Assembly: GCA_047631555.1 (NCBI GenBank)
Contig: JBLHZY010000001.1
Span: 124,001 to 188,000 of the forward strand
Length of the DNA stretch: 64,000 nucleotides
Origin: JBLHZY01 sp047631555
Lineage (GTDB): Bacteria; Pseudomonadota; Alphaproteobacteria; Rhodobacterales; Rhodobacteraceae
Reading direction: 5' to 3'
Shown: positions 37,675-45,400 of the stretch, piece after piece
Layout: every line of letters begins with the position of its first letter
Numbering within the stretch: position 1 is the stretch's first letter
Made by a program: the position numbers and the translations under genes
Notes under the pieces: generated by a model
What the model saw: only the letters and a program-made list of their open reading frames with translations
Database searches by the model: none
Told to the model about the DNA's origin: nothing

Positions 37675-38510
37675 TGGTTATGGGGGTTACTTACGAGGGT
37701 GAGATTGCACGCGTTGGTGCGGGTATCGAGCCACAACAAGCAGTGGAGTTGATTTGCACGGACCCTCGATTTCTTGAGCACGTGTCGGCAAAAAAGCCGA
37801 ATTTTTTGATACGTCTTTTTAACGGCGCGATCAGCTTTCCTAAGGACTGGTGGTATGGAACGGCTTTTTTAGCTACACGCGCAAATTTCTTTGACGCGGA
37901 GGGTCGCGCAGCCACTGATGGCACAGCCAGAACGATCACAGATGTTCTGGGCACAGCCATTATGAACCCAATCACTACGCTGCGCACGATACGCATTGTT
38001 CTTGGCCACCTTGTTCATTATCCCGAATTTTATGGCCGAACAGCAATGGCGACGATGACGAGCGTTGCGCTTACGGCCGTCGGGGCGCCATTTGTCATGC
38101 CGATTGGTTTGATAAGCTTCTTCTTGGCCACAACGGGCGCAGTCGCACGTGCCGTTGATAACGGGGCAAGATCACTTCCAGAACTCATTTTTGCGGCCGC
38201 CATGGGTGAATCCGACCCTGAAATTGTCAACGCGGCGGCCCAAAGACTGCAGCTTATGGTTCCCGAAAGAGATACTTACAGCATCCCGACCAAAGAAGAG
38301 AGCTATATGATCAACCTTCTAAAAGGTGTTCTCTACTGCGTGCGGAACCCAGAAGAGTTTATGAATGACACCGAGCGCCCACGTCAGACGACGGTTCTGG
38401 TCGGGACCGTGTCTTCGGCGCGCCCCAGAGGGGTCATGGGCAGCATTCCGGTTGGTTACGAGACAAATGCCCTAGACGTCATAGGGGATGAGAATGCCCT
38501 TTATGATTAG
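37674..38510 (+). CDS. candidate T6SS cargo effector, unknown family
   Basis: This 278-residue protein begins one base inside the vgrG stop codon, a position commonly held by VgrG-delivered effectors or their adaptors. It has one long hydrophobic region (residues ~120–155, MTSVALTAVGAPFVMPIGLISFFLATTGAVARAV), suggesting membrane insertion. An earlier conserved-looking stretch is FLIRLFNGAISFPKDWWYGTAFLATRANFF. I recognise no catalytic motif or family. A pore-forming or membrane-acting toxin is a hypothesis based on position and hydrophobicity only. Confidence 0.6.
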   Translation: MVMGVTYEGEIARVGAGIEPQQAVELICTDPRFLEHVSAKKPNFLIRLFNGAISFPKDWWYGTAFLATRANFFDAEGRAATDGTARTITDVLGTAIMNPITTLRTIRIVLGHLVHYPEFYGRTAMATMTSVALTAVGAPFVMPIGLISFFLATTGAVARAVDNGARSLPELIFAAAMGESDPEIVNAAAQRLQLMVPERDTYSIPTKEESYMINLLKGVLYCVRNPEEFMNDTERPRQTTVLVGTVSSARPRGVMGSIPVGYETNALDVIGDENALYD

Positions 38511-38640
38511 CGATGTATTGGGTCAAAAACGGGGACCCGAGAAAATGCACGGCTGTTTTCCCGCCCGATTGGCACGCCTCTTTTTTGCGAAGAGGGCTTA
38601 ATGCGATGACTTCAGACGATTTGAAAAAGACGAGGCTTCG

Positions 38641-38862
38641 ATGAAAACGTTAGTGACTAGCTTTGTGTTGTTCGTCGCATGCTGGGTGGCGTTGATACTG
38701 GCCGTCTTTGAGGCAAACATCATCATGCGCATTCTGCCGAACAGCTGGATGGTGCCGGTATATATTGTGCTCTTCTTTGCCAACGGTGCTTTGCTCATGT
38801 GGCTATGGAACCGCTATGGCCCAACACGCGAACGCAACGAGACGAAAACCGATGACAGCTGA
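38641..38862 (+). CDS. two-helix membrane protein, candidate immunity protein
   Basis: This 73-residue protein has two membrane helices (LVTSFVLFVACWVALILAVF and MVPVYIVLFFANGALLMWLW) and a charged tail. A GAGG ribosome-binding site precedes the ATG. It lies in the VgrG cassette after the candidate effector, separated by 130 bases, and overlaps the next gene by 11 bases. Small membrane proteins in this position often protect against membrane-acting T6SS toxins. That role is inferred, and no family is recognised. Confidence 0.6.
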   Translation: MKTLVTSFVLFVACWVALILAVFEANIIMRILPNSWMVPVYIVLFFANGALLMWLWNRYGPTRERNETKTDDS

Positions 38863-39487
38863 CTATCTCCAAGGAAGTTTCATCCCGAAGGATGACTTAA
38901 CCCTACCCTATGCGTGGGCGTCGCTGCATATGAACGCGCAGATGGAGTTGAGCACGAAGAACAATCCGAAATTGTCGAATGAAACTGCGCGGATGTCAGG
39001 CCAGATCACCTACATTCTCGAGGCTCTCAAAGATGTGCCGATGCAAACATGGGCGAATATTTGCGCGGCATCAGGCATGACAGTCTATGGCGCCGTCGCG
39101 GTTTCGTGGTGCAAGGACGCCGAGATCGGACAGGTTTGGGAGGGCTGGCGCGCATCTGGTTTCCCGCTCAAACCGCTTCCCGAGTTCGAGCGTCCCGCAC
39201 GGTTCATCAACGCGGGCCTCCTCCCTGAGACCAACAGTCTCGCGGCGATCATCGCAGCAGCTGACAGTAAAACCCTCCCCATTTGCGCAATGATTGCGGC
39301 TATGGGAGGCCCGCTCGATTTCGACATTTCCGAAGATATGCTACGCAACGCTCCGCCCCAAGTAGCCAGTTTCTTGAAGTCGCGGATGTTGCAGAAATCG
39401 GATCGCACGGAGGCCGAGAACCAGTTGGTCGAGACGTGGTCGATCACGATTGCGGGTACCGAGTACGACATCTGGGGAGAAACGTGA
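38852..39487 (+). CDS. VgrG-cassette protein of unknown function
   Basis: This 211-residue protein starts at the ATG inside the end of the previous gene (11-base overlap) and ends one base into the PAAR start (TGATG). It is soluble and mainly helical, with LPYAWASLHMNAQMELSTK, a central EALKDVPMQTWANICAASGMTVYGAVAVSW, and FERPARFINAGLLPETNSL. The strict coupling to PAAR and VgrG suggests an adaptor or chaperone that loads cargo, but I recognise no defined family. Composition resembles its cassette neighbours. Confidence 0.65.
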   Translation: MTADYLQGSFIPKDDLTLPYAWASLHMNAQMELSTKNNPKLSNETARMSGQITYILEALKDVPMQTWANICAASGMTVYGAVAVSWCKDAEIGQVWEGWRASGFPLKPLPEFERPARFINAGLLPETNSLAAIIAAADSKTLPICAMIAAMGGPLDFDISEDMLRNAPPQVASFLKSRMLQKSDRTEAENQLVETWSITIAGTEYDIWGET

Positions 39488-39777
39488 TGCCCAAAGCGGG
39501 CCGCCAAGGCGATACCGGATCAGACCACGACGGCTTCCCGCCGACACCTGCAACGGCGGGCAGCGGCGACGTTTACATCAACGGCAAGCCCGCGCTGCGC
39601 CAAGGCGACCCTTTCGCGCCCCACGCCAAACCAAAACACCCACCTCATTCGCGCAGCTTGTCGGTTGGCTCGGGGACTGTCTTCATCAATAGAAAACCCG
39701 CAGGTCGTATCGGCGATGCGATCGACTGCGGAGGGAGTGTTTCGAGCGGGTCAGGAGATGTTTCAATCGGGGACTGA
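39487..39777 (+). CDS. PAAR-domain spike-tip protein
   Basis: This 96-residue protein is a PAAR domain: PKAGRQGDTGSDHDGFPP, then TAGSGDVYINGKPALRQGD, and a repeat SGTVFINRKPAGRIGDAIDCGG. The regular Gly-Asp turns form the sharpened cone that caps the VgrG trimer in the type VI secretion spike, with His/Cys zinc ligands (HDG, HAK, C near the end). It has no toxin extension. It overlaps the previous gene by one base and closes the cassette. Confidence 0.85.
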   Translation: MPKAGRQGDTGSDHDGFPPTPATAGSGDVYINGKPALRQGDPFAPHAKPKHPPHSRSLSVGSGTVFINRKPAGRIGDAIDCGGSVSSGSGDVSIGD

Positions 39778-39784
39778 AAGTCAA

Positions 39785-39930
39785 GAGCGGACGTTAGTGC
39801 TGCGCGCGGCGAATGTCCGTTTTCTGCCCCTAGTGTCGAGCGACACGAACGGCCCATAGCGGACGTTGGCTCGTTATCCAAAATTCTGCGATCGCACTCC
39901 ACATTGCCGACATTCGCTGCAACCACGAAA
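39785..39930. repeat. degenerate intergenic repeat after PAAR gene
   Basis: Two related units (GCGGACGTTAGTGCTGCGCG near 39788 and AGCGGACGTTGGCTCG near 39858) flank a short dyad (GTGTCGAGCGACAC). They resemble other gap sequences in this island at 32.5, 34.6 and 35.3 kb. No coding sequence is present. This is a visual assignment. Confidence 0.4.
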
Positions 39931-39947
39931 TTTGAAGCAAGTCGAAC

Positions 39948-40466
39948 TTATGGAATTCTTGAGTGAATCCCTTTGCCCTCGATGGAGGTCAACGTTTCGG
40001 CGGGGCCATCGCGCATGTGCAGTGATGCTTGCGGAAATTGCACGAAGATCAACGGCACGATATCCGCGAATTCCTCGTCAAACAGCCCGTCTTCGTACAT
40101 AAGGCACAGCGCCGCTGCCCCCTGTTCTGAATTTTCTACAAGGAACGGCAGGGTCGATACCAATGTCCGCGGGAACCGTCCCGGGTTAAAAATGGTCATA
40201 CCCCAGCCAATCTGTGTCACGTCGTCGATTACGCGGTCATAAAAATTGGTGTGGTTGGCCAACATTGGGCCATGGCGCACATCTACCTCGACCGCACCAT
40301 TGGCGGCTTCGTTGATGCGCTCAGCCCAAGGTGTGAAAAACGCCTTGTTCAGCGGATGCTGTTCGGCGTTCGATGTGGCAAAGATCAACGTGACTTGTCC
40401 CTGCGCAACGACAGGCAGCAGAGCCAGCGACGCGGCAAGCGCGAGCGCGGTAAATACGAATTTCAT
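39948..40466 (-). pseudogene. truncated TRAP transporter substrate-binding protein (DctP type)
   Basis: The frame from 40466 encodes 172 residues with a signal peptide (KFVFTALALAASLALLPVVAQG) and the N-terminal half of a DctP-type periplasmic binding protein (LIFATSNAEQHPLNKAFFTPWAERI, QIGWGMTIFNPGRFP). The family is normally ~320–340 residues; here homology stops at about LTSIEG, followed by a short unrelated tail. No dctQ/dctM membrane genes are adjacent. It is best seen as a gene cut by recombination at the island. Confidence 0.7.
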
Positions 40467-40640
40467 GGTATCTTCCCTCAAGGTTTGCCAGCGATCAAAG
40501 TGCCAGCGGCTTGAGGATAGGGGCACATTGGCCATTGAGGAAATTCAATGTTCCGATGCTTCGTATTCATGGGATTGATTTGAATAACCGATTTAAGCGG
40601 TTCTTGAACGGCCCGCGTTGATAGCGGATGGGGCCTGCCC

Positions 40641-41135
40641 CTATCGCACAAACCAAGCATTCATCAACACGTCAGGATCATCGAACTCAATCTCTTTCGT
40701 GGCCCGCGTTTGACGTGATTCACCAATCGTATAAATATCGCGTAGGCACGAAGCGGCGACGCGCAAACCTCCGCAGAGATCCGACTTCAATTGTGTATCA
40801 AATGGTTCTGTCATTGTTGGAAACATCTGCTGCATCATCCCCACTCTGCCATTTTCGTCCGGGGTAAAACTGTTACACGACGAACTCCTAATCGGGGCGT
40901 ATCTCCTGCCATCTCCTGCTGGATCGATGGGGTACTTGCCGGAATACTTTTTCAATATCCCATTCATCGCATACACCTGATAAATTTCGCCTTTGCTAAA
41001 CATGCTCTTGATCACCCAAAGTATATTTGGCCCCAATCCCAATGCGTCATCATCCAACATTAATTGCTTGACCGCGGCGCATTGTGTGTTCAAATTTTTC
41101 ATATCAGCATTCAAAACGTTATAACGAAATCGCAT
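40641..41135 (-). pseudogene. C-terminal part of a probably frameshifted secreted protein
   Basis: This frame (about 164 residues from the ATG at 41135) is Cys-containing (NLNTQCAAVKQL, SSSCNSF, LCGGLRV, ASCLRD) but has no signal peptide. The preceding frame 41304–41119 provides a perfect signal peptide and ends after only 61 residues, overlapping this one. The two together would make one secreted protein of about 215 residues. The frame break probably lies in the GGGAAAAGGGG tract near 41150. No family is recognised. Confidence 0.45.
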
Positions 41136-41304
41136 ACGGCCCCTTTTCCCAGGGCCATTCAAATTGATAGGTAATGCTCATCATTCCAATTGAATTCACC
41201 CGCACTAGCTCCTCGGCACGTTGTCTATCCGTCAAATTATCCTCAGCTAGTACAGCCGTTGAAATCGTTAAACACAGCAACAACAGTGTAAAAATTCGAA
41301 GCAT
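41119..41304 (-). CDS. small secreted ORF, N-terminal part of the frameshifted gene
   Basis: These 61 residues start with a signal peptide (LRIFTLLLLCLTISTAVLA) and continue EDNLTDRQRAEELVRVNSIGMMSITYQFEWPWEKGPY before a stop. The mature part is short. The frame shift into 41135–40641 would extend it naturally. If no shift occurs, it would be a free-standing 42-residue mature peptide. See the downstream fragment. Confidence 0.45.
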   Translation of the reverse strand: MLRIFTLLLLCLTISTAVLAEDNLTDRQRAEELVRVNSIGMMSITYQFEWPWEKGPYAISL

Positions 41305-41574
41305 AGCTCCAACCCTCCCGATCCAAAGTTCACCCTTAAATAAGACGAAACGCGCCCGATGAAAACAAGCTAGGTCATAACCACACGCCCCAACCGCCCC
41401 ATCGCATCCACGCCTAGCCACTGTAAAACGCAGAGCAATAGAGAGCTGCAAAAGACGCTGTGTAGTAGAATAAAATTGTCTGTCATTGTGTCCGGACCTG
41501 CATCATTGCCGCCTCTAACAGACCAACCTCCTTGGCGATGCTTGCCTTCTCTGCCGACTGTTCGAGCCCACGGC

Positions 41575-41847
41575 ATGATCCAATGTACCACCCTGAAATG
41601 CTCTCAGCCTCACACAACTAATGCAACAGTCTTGATATTTCTGACCCTTCTTGCGGCCTGCCTGCTAGTCGGGTGCGCCGCCTCAACCTCCGATAGGCCC
41701 AAAGCACTGCCAAGTCTGACTGCGCCTTGCGCTGATCCTGTGGCTCTTCCAGAGCGGGCGCTTACCGATCGGGAAGTCGAGCTGCTTTGGGGCAGGGATC
41801 GATCCGAGCTGCGCGCATGTAAGTCAAAGCATGGCGGGCTGCTATGA
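41575..41847 (+). CDS. o-spanin-like (Rz1/LysC) phage lysis lipoprotein
   Basis: From the ATG at 41575 this encodes 90 residues with a hydrophobic segment and lipobox (LTLLAACLLVGC, Cys near residue 34). A Pro-rich short mature domain follows (LPSLTAPCADPVALPERALTDREVELLWGRDRSELRACKSKH). This pattern, with a second and third Cys and WxxDRxxLxxC, is typical of phage outer-membrane spanins that complete host lysis. No i-spanin or endolysin gene is next to it, so it is probably a prophage remnant. A start at another upstream codon is possible. Confidence 0.55.
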   Translation: MIQCTTLKCSQPHTTNATVLIFLTLLAACLLVGCAASTSDRPKALPSLTAPCADPVALPERALTDREVELLWGRDRSELRACKSKHGGLL

Positions 41848-41969
41848 TTTTCAGATGTCAGTTTTCTTGAGATAGCCGGTTTGATTCTGGCCGGATATTG
41901 GAAAAGCTGCCTCTGATATTGTTCAACTCATCGTTGGACAGATATCGCACAGATCATTTTGGGCAAAAC

Positions 41970-42034
41970 TGCGGGACACCTGCCTGCTAACCCATTGATA
42001 TTGTTAGGGCCAAATTCGCCAAGTGCGGGACACC
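41970..42034. repeat. 11-bp direct repeat next to tRNA-Tyr
   Basis: TGCGGGACACC occurs at 41970–41980 and again at 42024–42034, 54 bases apart, just downstream of the tRNA-Tyr gene (minus strand). It could be a recombination or regulator site of a past integration event at the tRNA. The interval holds no gene. Confidence 0.4.
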
Positions 42035-42067
42035 ATAGCGTTGATTTTATTGAATAAAATGGTGAAA

Positions 42068-42151
42068 TGGTGGGCGACCCTGGAATCGAACCAGGCGTGC
42101 GTCTCCGCGAGGGAGTTACAGTCCCCTGCCACACCTTGCGGCCTGTCGCCC
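42068..42151 (-). tRNA. tRNA-Tyr (GTA)
   Basis: The minus strand folds into a class II tRNA of 84 bases including an encoded CCA. The acceptor GGGCGAC pairs with GTCGCCC, the anticodon loop CTGTAAC gives anticodon GTA, there is a long variable arm (CGCGGAGACGCACG), and the T-loop is GTTCGATTC. It marks the right border of the accessory region; tRNA 3' ends are common integration sites. Confidence 0.95.
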
Positions 42152-42280
42152 ACGATCAGGGCGCGTGGCGACCTGATGTGAGGGGCTGATTACTAGGGTG
42201 CCTTGGAGGCGTCAACAGGAAAATCCCTTGATCCGGGCGCAAAGGCGGTGCAGGTAGACGGGCGCGTAAAATCAGGGGCG

Positions 42281-43072
42281 ATGAAGATGAAAAAACCAAA
42301 GTGGGTTGTGGCGAAAGAACAAGACAAACGCGCGGCTGCGGCAGCGACGGTTTGGCTCTTTGGGATCCACGCGGTGCGCGATGCGCTGATGAACCCGGCG
42401 CGCGAACGCCTGCGCCTGATTGTGACGAAAAACGCGGCTGACCGGCTGGCGGACGCGATTGAAGCAAGCGGCATGGAGCCCGAAATCGAGGATCCGCGCA
42501 AATTCAGCGCCCCGCTTGATCCGCAATCGGTGCATCAGGGCGCCGCGCTTGAGGTTAAAGCGCTCAACTGGGGGCCGCTGGCCGAGGCTTGCATGGCCGG
42601 CGAAGATGGCGCGGCCCCAATCGTTGTCCTGCTTGATCAAGTGACCGATCCGCATAACGTCGGCGCTGTGCTGCGCTCGGCTGAAGTGTTTGGCGCGCGC
42701 GCTGTGGTGGCAACGGCCCGCCACGCCGCCCCCGAGACCGGCGCTTTGGCCAAAACCGCCTCTGGTGCGCTTGAGCGTCAGCCCTATATCCGCGTGCGCA
42801 ATCTGTCGGATGCGATGGAAGAGCTGCAATCCATGGGCTACATTCTGCTTGGCCTTGATGGCGAGGCCGAAGAGACGCTTGATGCCGCCCTCACAGGCCT
42901 TAAGGGGCGCGCGGTTGGGCTGGTGATGGGGGCCGAAGGGCCTGGCCTGCGCCAGAAAACCCGCGAGACCTGCGATCATTTGGTCCGCATCCCGGCGGCG
43001 GGCAATTTCGGCTCGCTCAACGTCTCAAATGCGGCCGCTGTTTCGCTCTATGCGGCGGCTTTGCGCGGCTGA
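42281..43072 (+). CDS. rlmB: 23S rRNA (guanosine-2'-O)-methyltransferase RlmB
   Basis: This 263-residue SpoU/TrmH-family enzyme has an N-terminal substrate-binding domain (VWLFGIHAVRDALMNPARERL) and a knotted SPOUT methyltransferase domain. The three SpoU motifs are present: VLLDQVTDPHNVGAVLRSAEVFGA, LVMGAEGPGLR and IPAAGNFGSLNVSNAAAVSLY. It methylates the ribose of a guanosine in the 23S rRNA peptidyl-transferase region. The start is the ATG at 42281 or two codons later. It lies just after tRNA-Tyr in the opposite orientation. Confidence 0.9.
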   Translation: MKMKKPKWVVAKEQDKRAAAAATVWLFGIHAVRDALMNPARERLRLIVTKNAADRLADAIEASGMEPEIEDPRKFSAPLDPQSVHQGAALEVKALNWGPLAEACMAGEDGAAPIVVLLDQVTDPHNVGAVLRSAEVFGARAVVATARHAAPETGALAKTASGALERQPYIRVRNLSDAMEELQSMGYILLGLDGEAEETLDAALTGLKGRAVGLVMGAEGPGLRQKTRETCDHLVRIPAAGNFGSLNVSNAAAVSLYAAALRG

Positions 43073-43085
43073 TCCAAACAAAGCG

Positions 43086-43121
43086 CGCGGCGGGCCGGAC
43101 TTCACGGATCCTCCCGCCGCG
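43086..43121 (+). terminator. hairpin after rlmB
   Basis: CGCGGCGGG (43086–43094) pairs with CCCGCCGCG (43113–43121), 13 bases after the rlmB stop. Only a weak T-rich tract follows, so it is a tentative terminator. Confidence 0.45.
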
Positions 43122-43207
43122 TTCACGCTTTCGTTGCCCCCCTTTGCAGGGCTGCCCAAAAAGCGCATCCTAAAGCCGCACAGTCGCAGCAAGTTTTAGG
43201 AGGCCAA

Positions 43208-43669
43208 ATGCTTAACAGACGTCAATTTCTCTTCGGCCTCGCGCTTGCGATCCCTGTCCTTGGAACAACGCTGCGCCCCGCCGCCGCCGGTTCCCCCGAG
43301 ATTTTCGCAACCGACGGCGTAGCCATCCATGGCACTGATCCTGTTGCCTATTTTACCGAAAATCGCGCTGTCGATGGCTCGGCCAAACACGCTCTGATGT
43401 GGATGGGCGCGACATGGCATTTCGCGAGCAAAGCCAATATGGCCAAGTTCGAGGCCGATCCGCATCGTTATGCGCCCCAATATGGCGGCTACTGCGCCTA
43501 TGCGGCCTCAAAAGGGGCGGTGGCGACCTCGGTGCCAGAGGCCTTTACGATTCATGAAGGCAAGCTCTACCTCAATTTCTCAACCGGCGTGCGCAGCATC
43601 TGGCAGCAAGACATCCCCGGAAATATTGCAGCGGCCGATGCCAATTGGCCCGCGATCCTTGCGAAATAA
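43208..43669 (+). CDS. YHS-domain secreted protein
   Basis: This 153-residue protein has a signal peptide with twin Arg (NRRQFLFGLALAIPVLGTTLRPAAA), suggesting possible Tat export. It then carries a YHS domain: GVAIHGTDPVAYFTENRAVDGS, TWHFASKANMAKFEADPHRYAPQYGGYCAYA. YHS domains are small metal-binding modules, and Cys/His residues (GGYCAYA) could bind copper or heme-related metals. The role is unknown. A strong GGAGG precedes the ATG. Confidence 0.82.
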   Translation: MLNRRQFLFGLALAIPVLGTTLRPAAAGSPEIFATDGVAIHGTDPVAYFTENRAVDGSAKHALMWMGATWHFASKANMAKFEADPHRYAPQYGGYCAYAASKGAVATSVPEAFTIHEGKLYLNFSTGVRSIWQQDIPGNIAAADANWPAILAK

Positions 43670-43814
43670 ATCGCTCAAATATTCACGCCGCGTTAACGGG
43701 CTGTTCACGATTTCCTTACATGCTCTTTCATAGTTGAAGACGTTTCATATCTAAAGAACAGAGGCACGCAGCCGGAACGCGCGCGCTTCTTTTCACTGTC
43801 CCTCGTTCCAAACT

Positions 43815-43845
43815 TCGCCCGGGGTTTCGCCTCGGGCGATTTTTT
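43815..43845 (+). terminator. strong rho-independent terminator, possible sRNA end
   Basis: TCGCCCG (43815–43821) pairs with CGGGCGA (43833–43839) and is followed directly by TTTTTT (43840–43845). It is 146 bases after the YHS stop. It could end that transcript or a separate short RNA from 43.73–43.85 kb. Confidence 0.7.
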
Positions 43846-43938
43846 ATCCGCCCTCGTTGAAACAAATTGGGCAAGGGTAAAGGGCAGGGGCCAAATGCAT
43901 CCCCTAGACAGCCCGCGCCCGCGCGCTAAGCTGCGCCT

Positions 43939-44412
43939 ATGAACGCCACAGATACAACCCTCAAATCCATCCTGCAGCGCAGCAAAGTGATCGCCATCGT
44001 TGGGATTTCCGCCAATCAAGTGCGGCCCAGCTTCTATGTCGCGCGCTACCTCAAGCTCAAAGGCTATCGCATCGTGCCGATCAATCCGGGCCATGCGGGC
44101 AAAGAGATATTGGGCGAAATGACCTATGCCTCCTTGCGCGATATCCCCGCCGATATCCCGGTCGATATGGTCGATATCTTTCGCCGCTCAGAACATGTCC
44201 CGACCATCGTTGACGCGGCGCTTGAGGCGCTGCCCGCCCTGCGCACAATCTGGATGCAGCTCGGCGTTGAACATGAAGGTGCTGCAGAAACCGCCCGCGC
44301 CAAAGGCATTGAGGTCGTGATGAACCGCTGCCCCAAAATCGAATACCAACGCTTGTTTGGCGAGCTGCGCATGGCAGGGTTTGCGACCGGGGTTATTTCG
44401 TCACGGCTTTAG
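43939..44412 (+). CDS. CoA-binding-domain protein (YccU-like)
   Basis: This 157-residue protein is a single CoA-binding Rossmann domain: VIAIVGISANQVRPSFYVARYLKLKGYRIVPINPGHAG, later DMVDIFRRSEHVPTIVDAALEAL and GIEVVMNRCPKIEYQRL. It matches the YccU family of stand-alone succinyl-CoA-synthetase-like domains, whose function is not settled. It is cytoplasmic. No operon partner is evident. Confidence 0.85.
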   Translation: MNATDTTLKSILQRSKVIAIVGISANQVRPSFYVARYLKLKGYRIVPINPGHAGKEILGEMTYASLRDIPADIPVDMVDIFRRSEHVPTIVDAALEALPALRTIWMQLGVEHEGAAETARAKGIEVVMNRCPKIEYQRLFGELRMAGFATGVISSRL

Positions 44413-44570
44413 GAAAAGGCATAGCGCGGCGCAAGCGCCGCAAGCTTAGATATCTCAAAGAGGATCAATAGTGGCTGTTAGATCGAGCGAAGGGCGAAGC
44501 ACACCGGGCTTTATTTTCAAACCTCATCTCTTTAGCCTCTCCACAGAAAATTATTTTTGAGGACGGTTTG

Positions 44571-45350
44571 ATGAGTAAATTTTCGTATATTTCCATCGGT
44601 GCTATCGCGGTTTTTTTGAGCCTGTCCGCGAGCACCCTGTTGGCGGATGCCGCTAAACCAAACAATTTTGCCAGACAAAGCGGCTTTGCCATGGAGATGG
44701 CCCCTCCCTTAACTAAGTTTCAAGCGCGCAGACGTGGAATGGCCGAGCTTCGCAAATGCATCGCTCAGAAATGCGAAGTGCTCAATATCAGCGGCCTGAG
44801 CCTGCGGGATTATTCCGTCCTTAATAAGCTCTCGCATGTCACTGTTTTGATGGCGAGCCGCAGCACATTCAAAGATTTGGAAGACATCAGCGGGATGACG
44901 CAGCTCAAAGAACTGCATATTTCTTCGACAAGTATTACGAGCTTGGACGGGCTGAAATACTTCCCAAATCTAACGCTTATACATGCTGAAAATCTTTCAA
45001 AATCTGTTGATTTGGCGCCCATTTCGCAGCTTGGCGGCCTGACGGATCTTGCTTTGGGAGATTTAGATAGCAGGGATGATGCCGCCTTTCTCCAAGACCT
45101 GAAGCGTTTGGAAAATTTAAAGATTTCGTGGGCCGGTAAACCCCCGGATCTTTCCGCTTTGCGAGGGCATCCCTCTTTGCGCAATCTCGAAATTTGGGGA
45201 GGGAGCCTGCCGCAGGATCAATCAGCTTTGCTGACATTGCGGCGTCTCGAGGCCATCGTTGTGCAAGAAACATCCCTGAATGATGCTGTCCGCAAGGAAT
45301 TGGATCGGCGCGGCGTTCTGCGCTCCGAACCAGTCGTTATCGTTTGCTAG
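44571..45350 (+). CDS. secreted leucine-rich-repeat protein
   Basis: This 259-residue protein has a signal peptide (FSYISIGAIAVFLSLSASTLLADA) and then about six leucine-rich repeats of internalin-like spacing (LKELHISSTSITSLDGLKYFPNLTLIHAENL, LTDLALGDLD). An N-terminal cap with two Cys (LRKCIAQKCEV) could form a disulfide. Such proteins bind other proteins; the partner is unknown. The gene is AT-richer than its neighbours. GAGGA precedes the ATG. Confidence 0.75.
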   Translation: MSKFSYISIGAIAVFLSLSASTLLADAAKPNNFARQSGFAMEMAPPLTKFQARRRGMAELRKCIAQKCEVLNISGLSLRDYSVLNKLSHVTVLMASRSTFKDLEDISGMTQLKELHISSTSITSLDGLKYFPNLTLIHAENLSKSVDLAPISQLGGLTDLALGDLDSRDDAAFLQDLKRLENLKISWAGKPPDLSALRGHPSLRNLEIWGGSLPQDQSALLTLRRLEAIVVQETSLNDAVRKELDRRGVLRSEPVVIVC

Positions 45351-45400
45351 TCTAAACCATTTAGGCAATCGCTGTGACCAAAGGGCGAAACCTATGCGCC

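Noticed and set aside
41370..41487. 38-residue hydrophobic minus-strand ORF (MTDNFILLHSVF start)
   Set aside because: No ribosome-binding site, and it overlaps the promoter region of the spanin-like gene; too little evidence to call a gene.
43748..44094. Minus-strand ORF covering the terminator and start of the CoA-binding gene
   Set aside because: It runs through a strong terminator and a conserved gene on the other strand.
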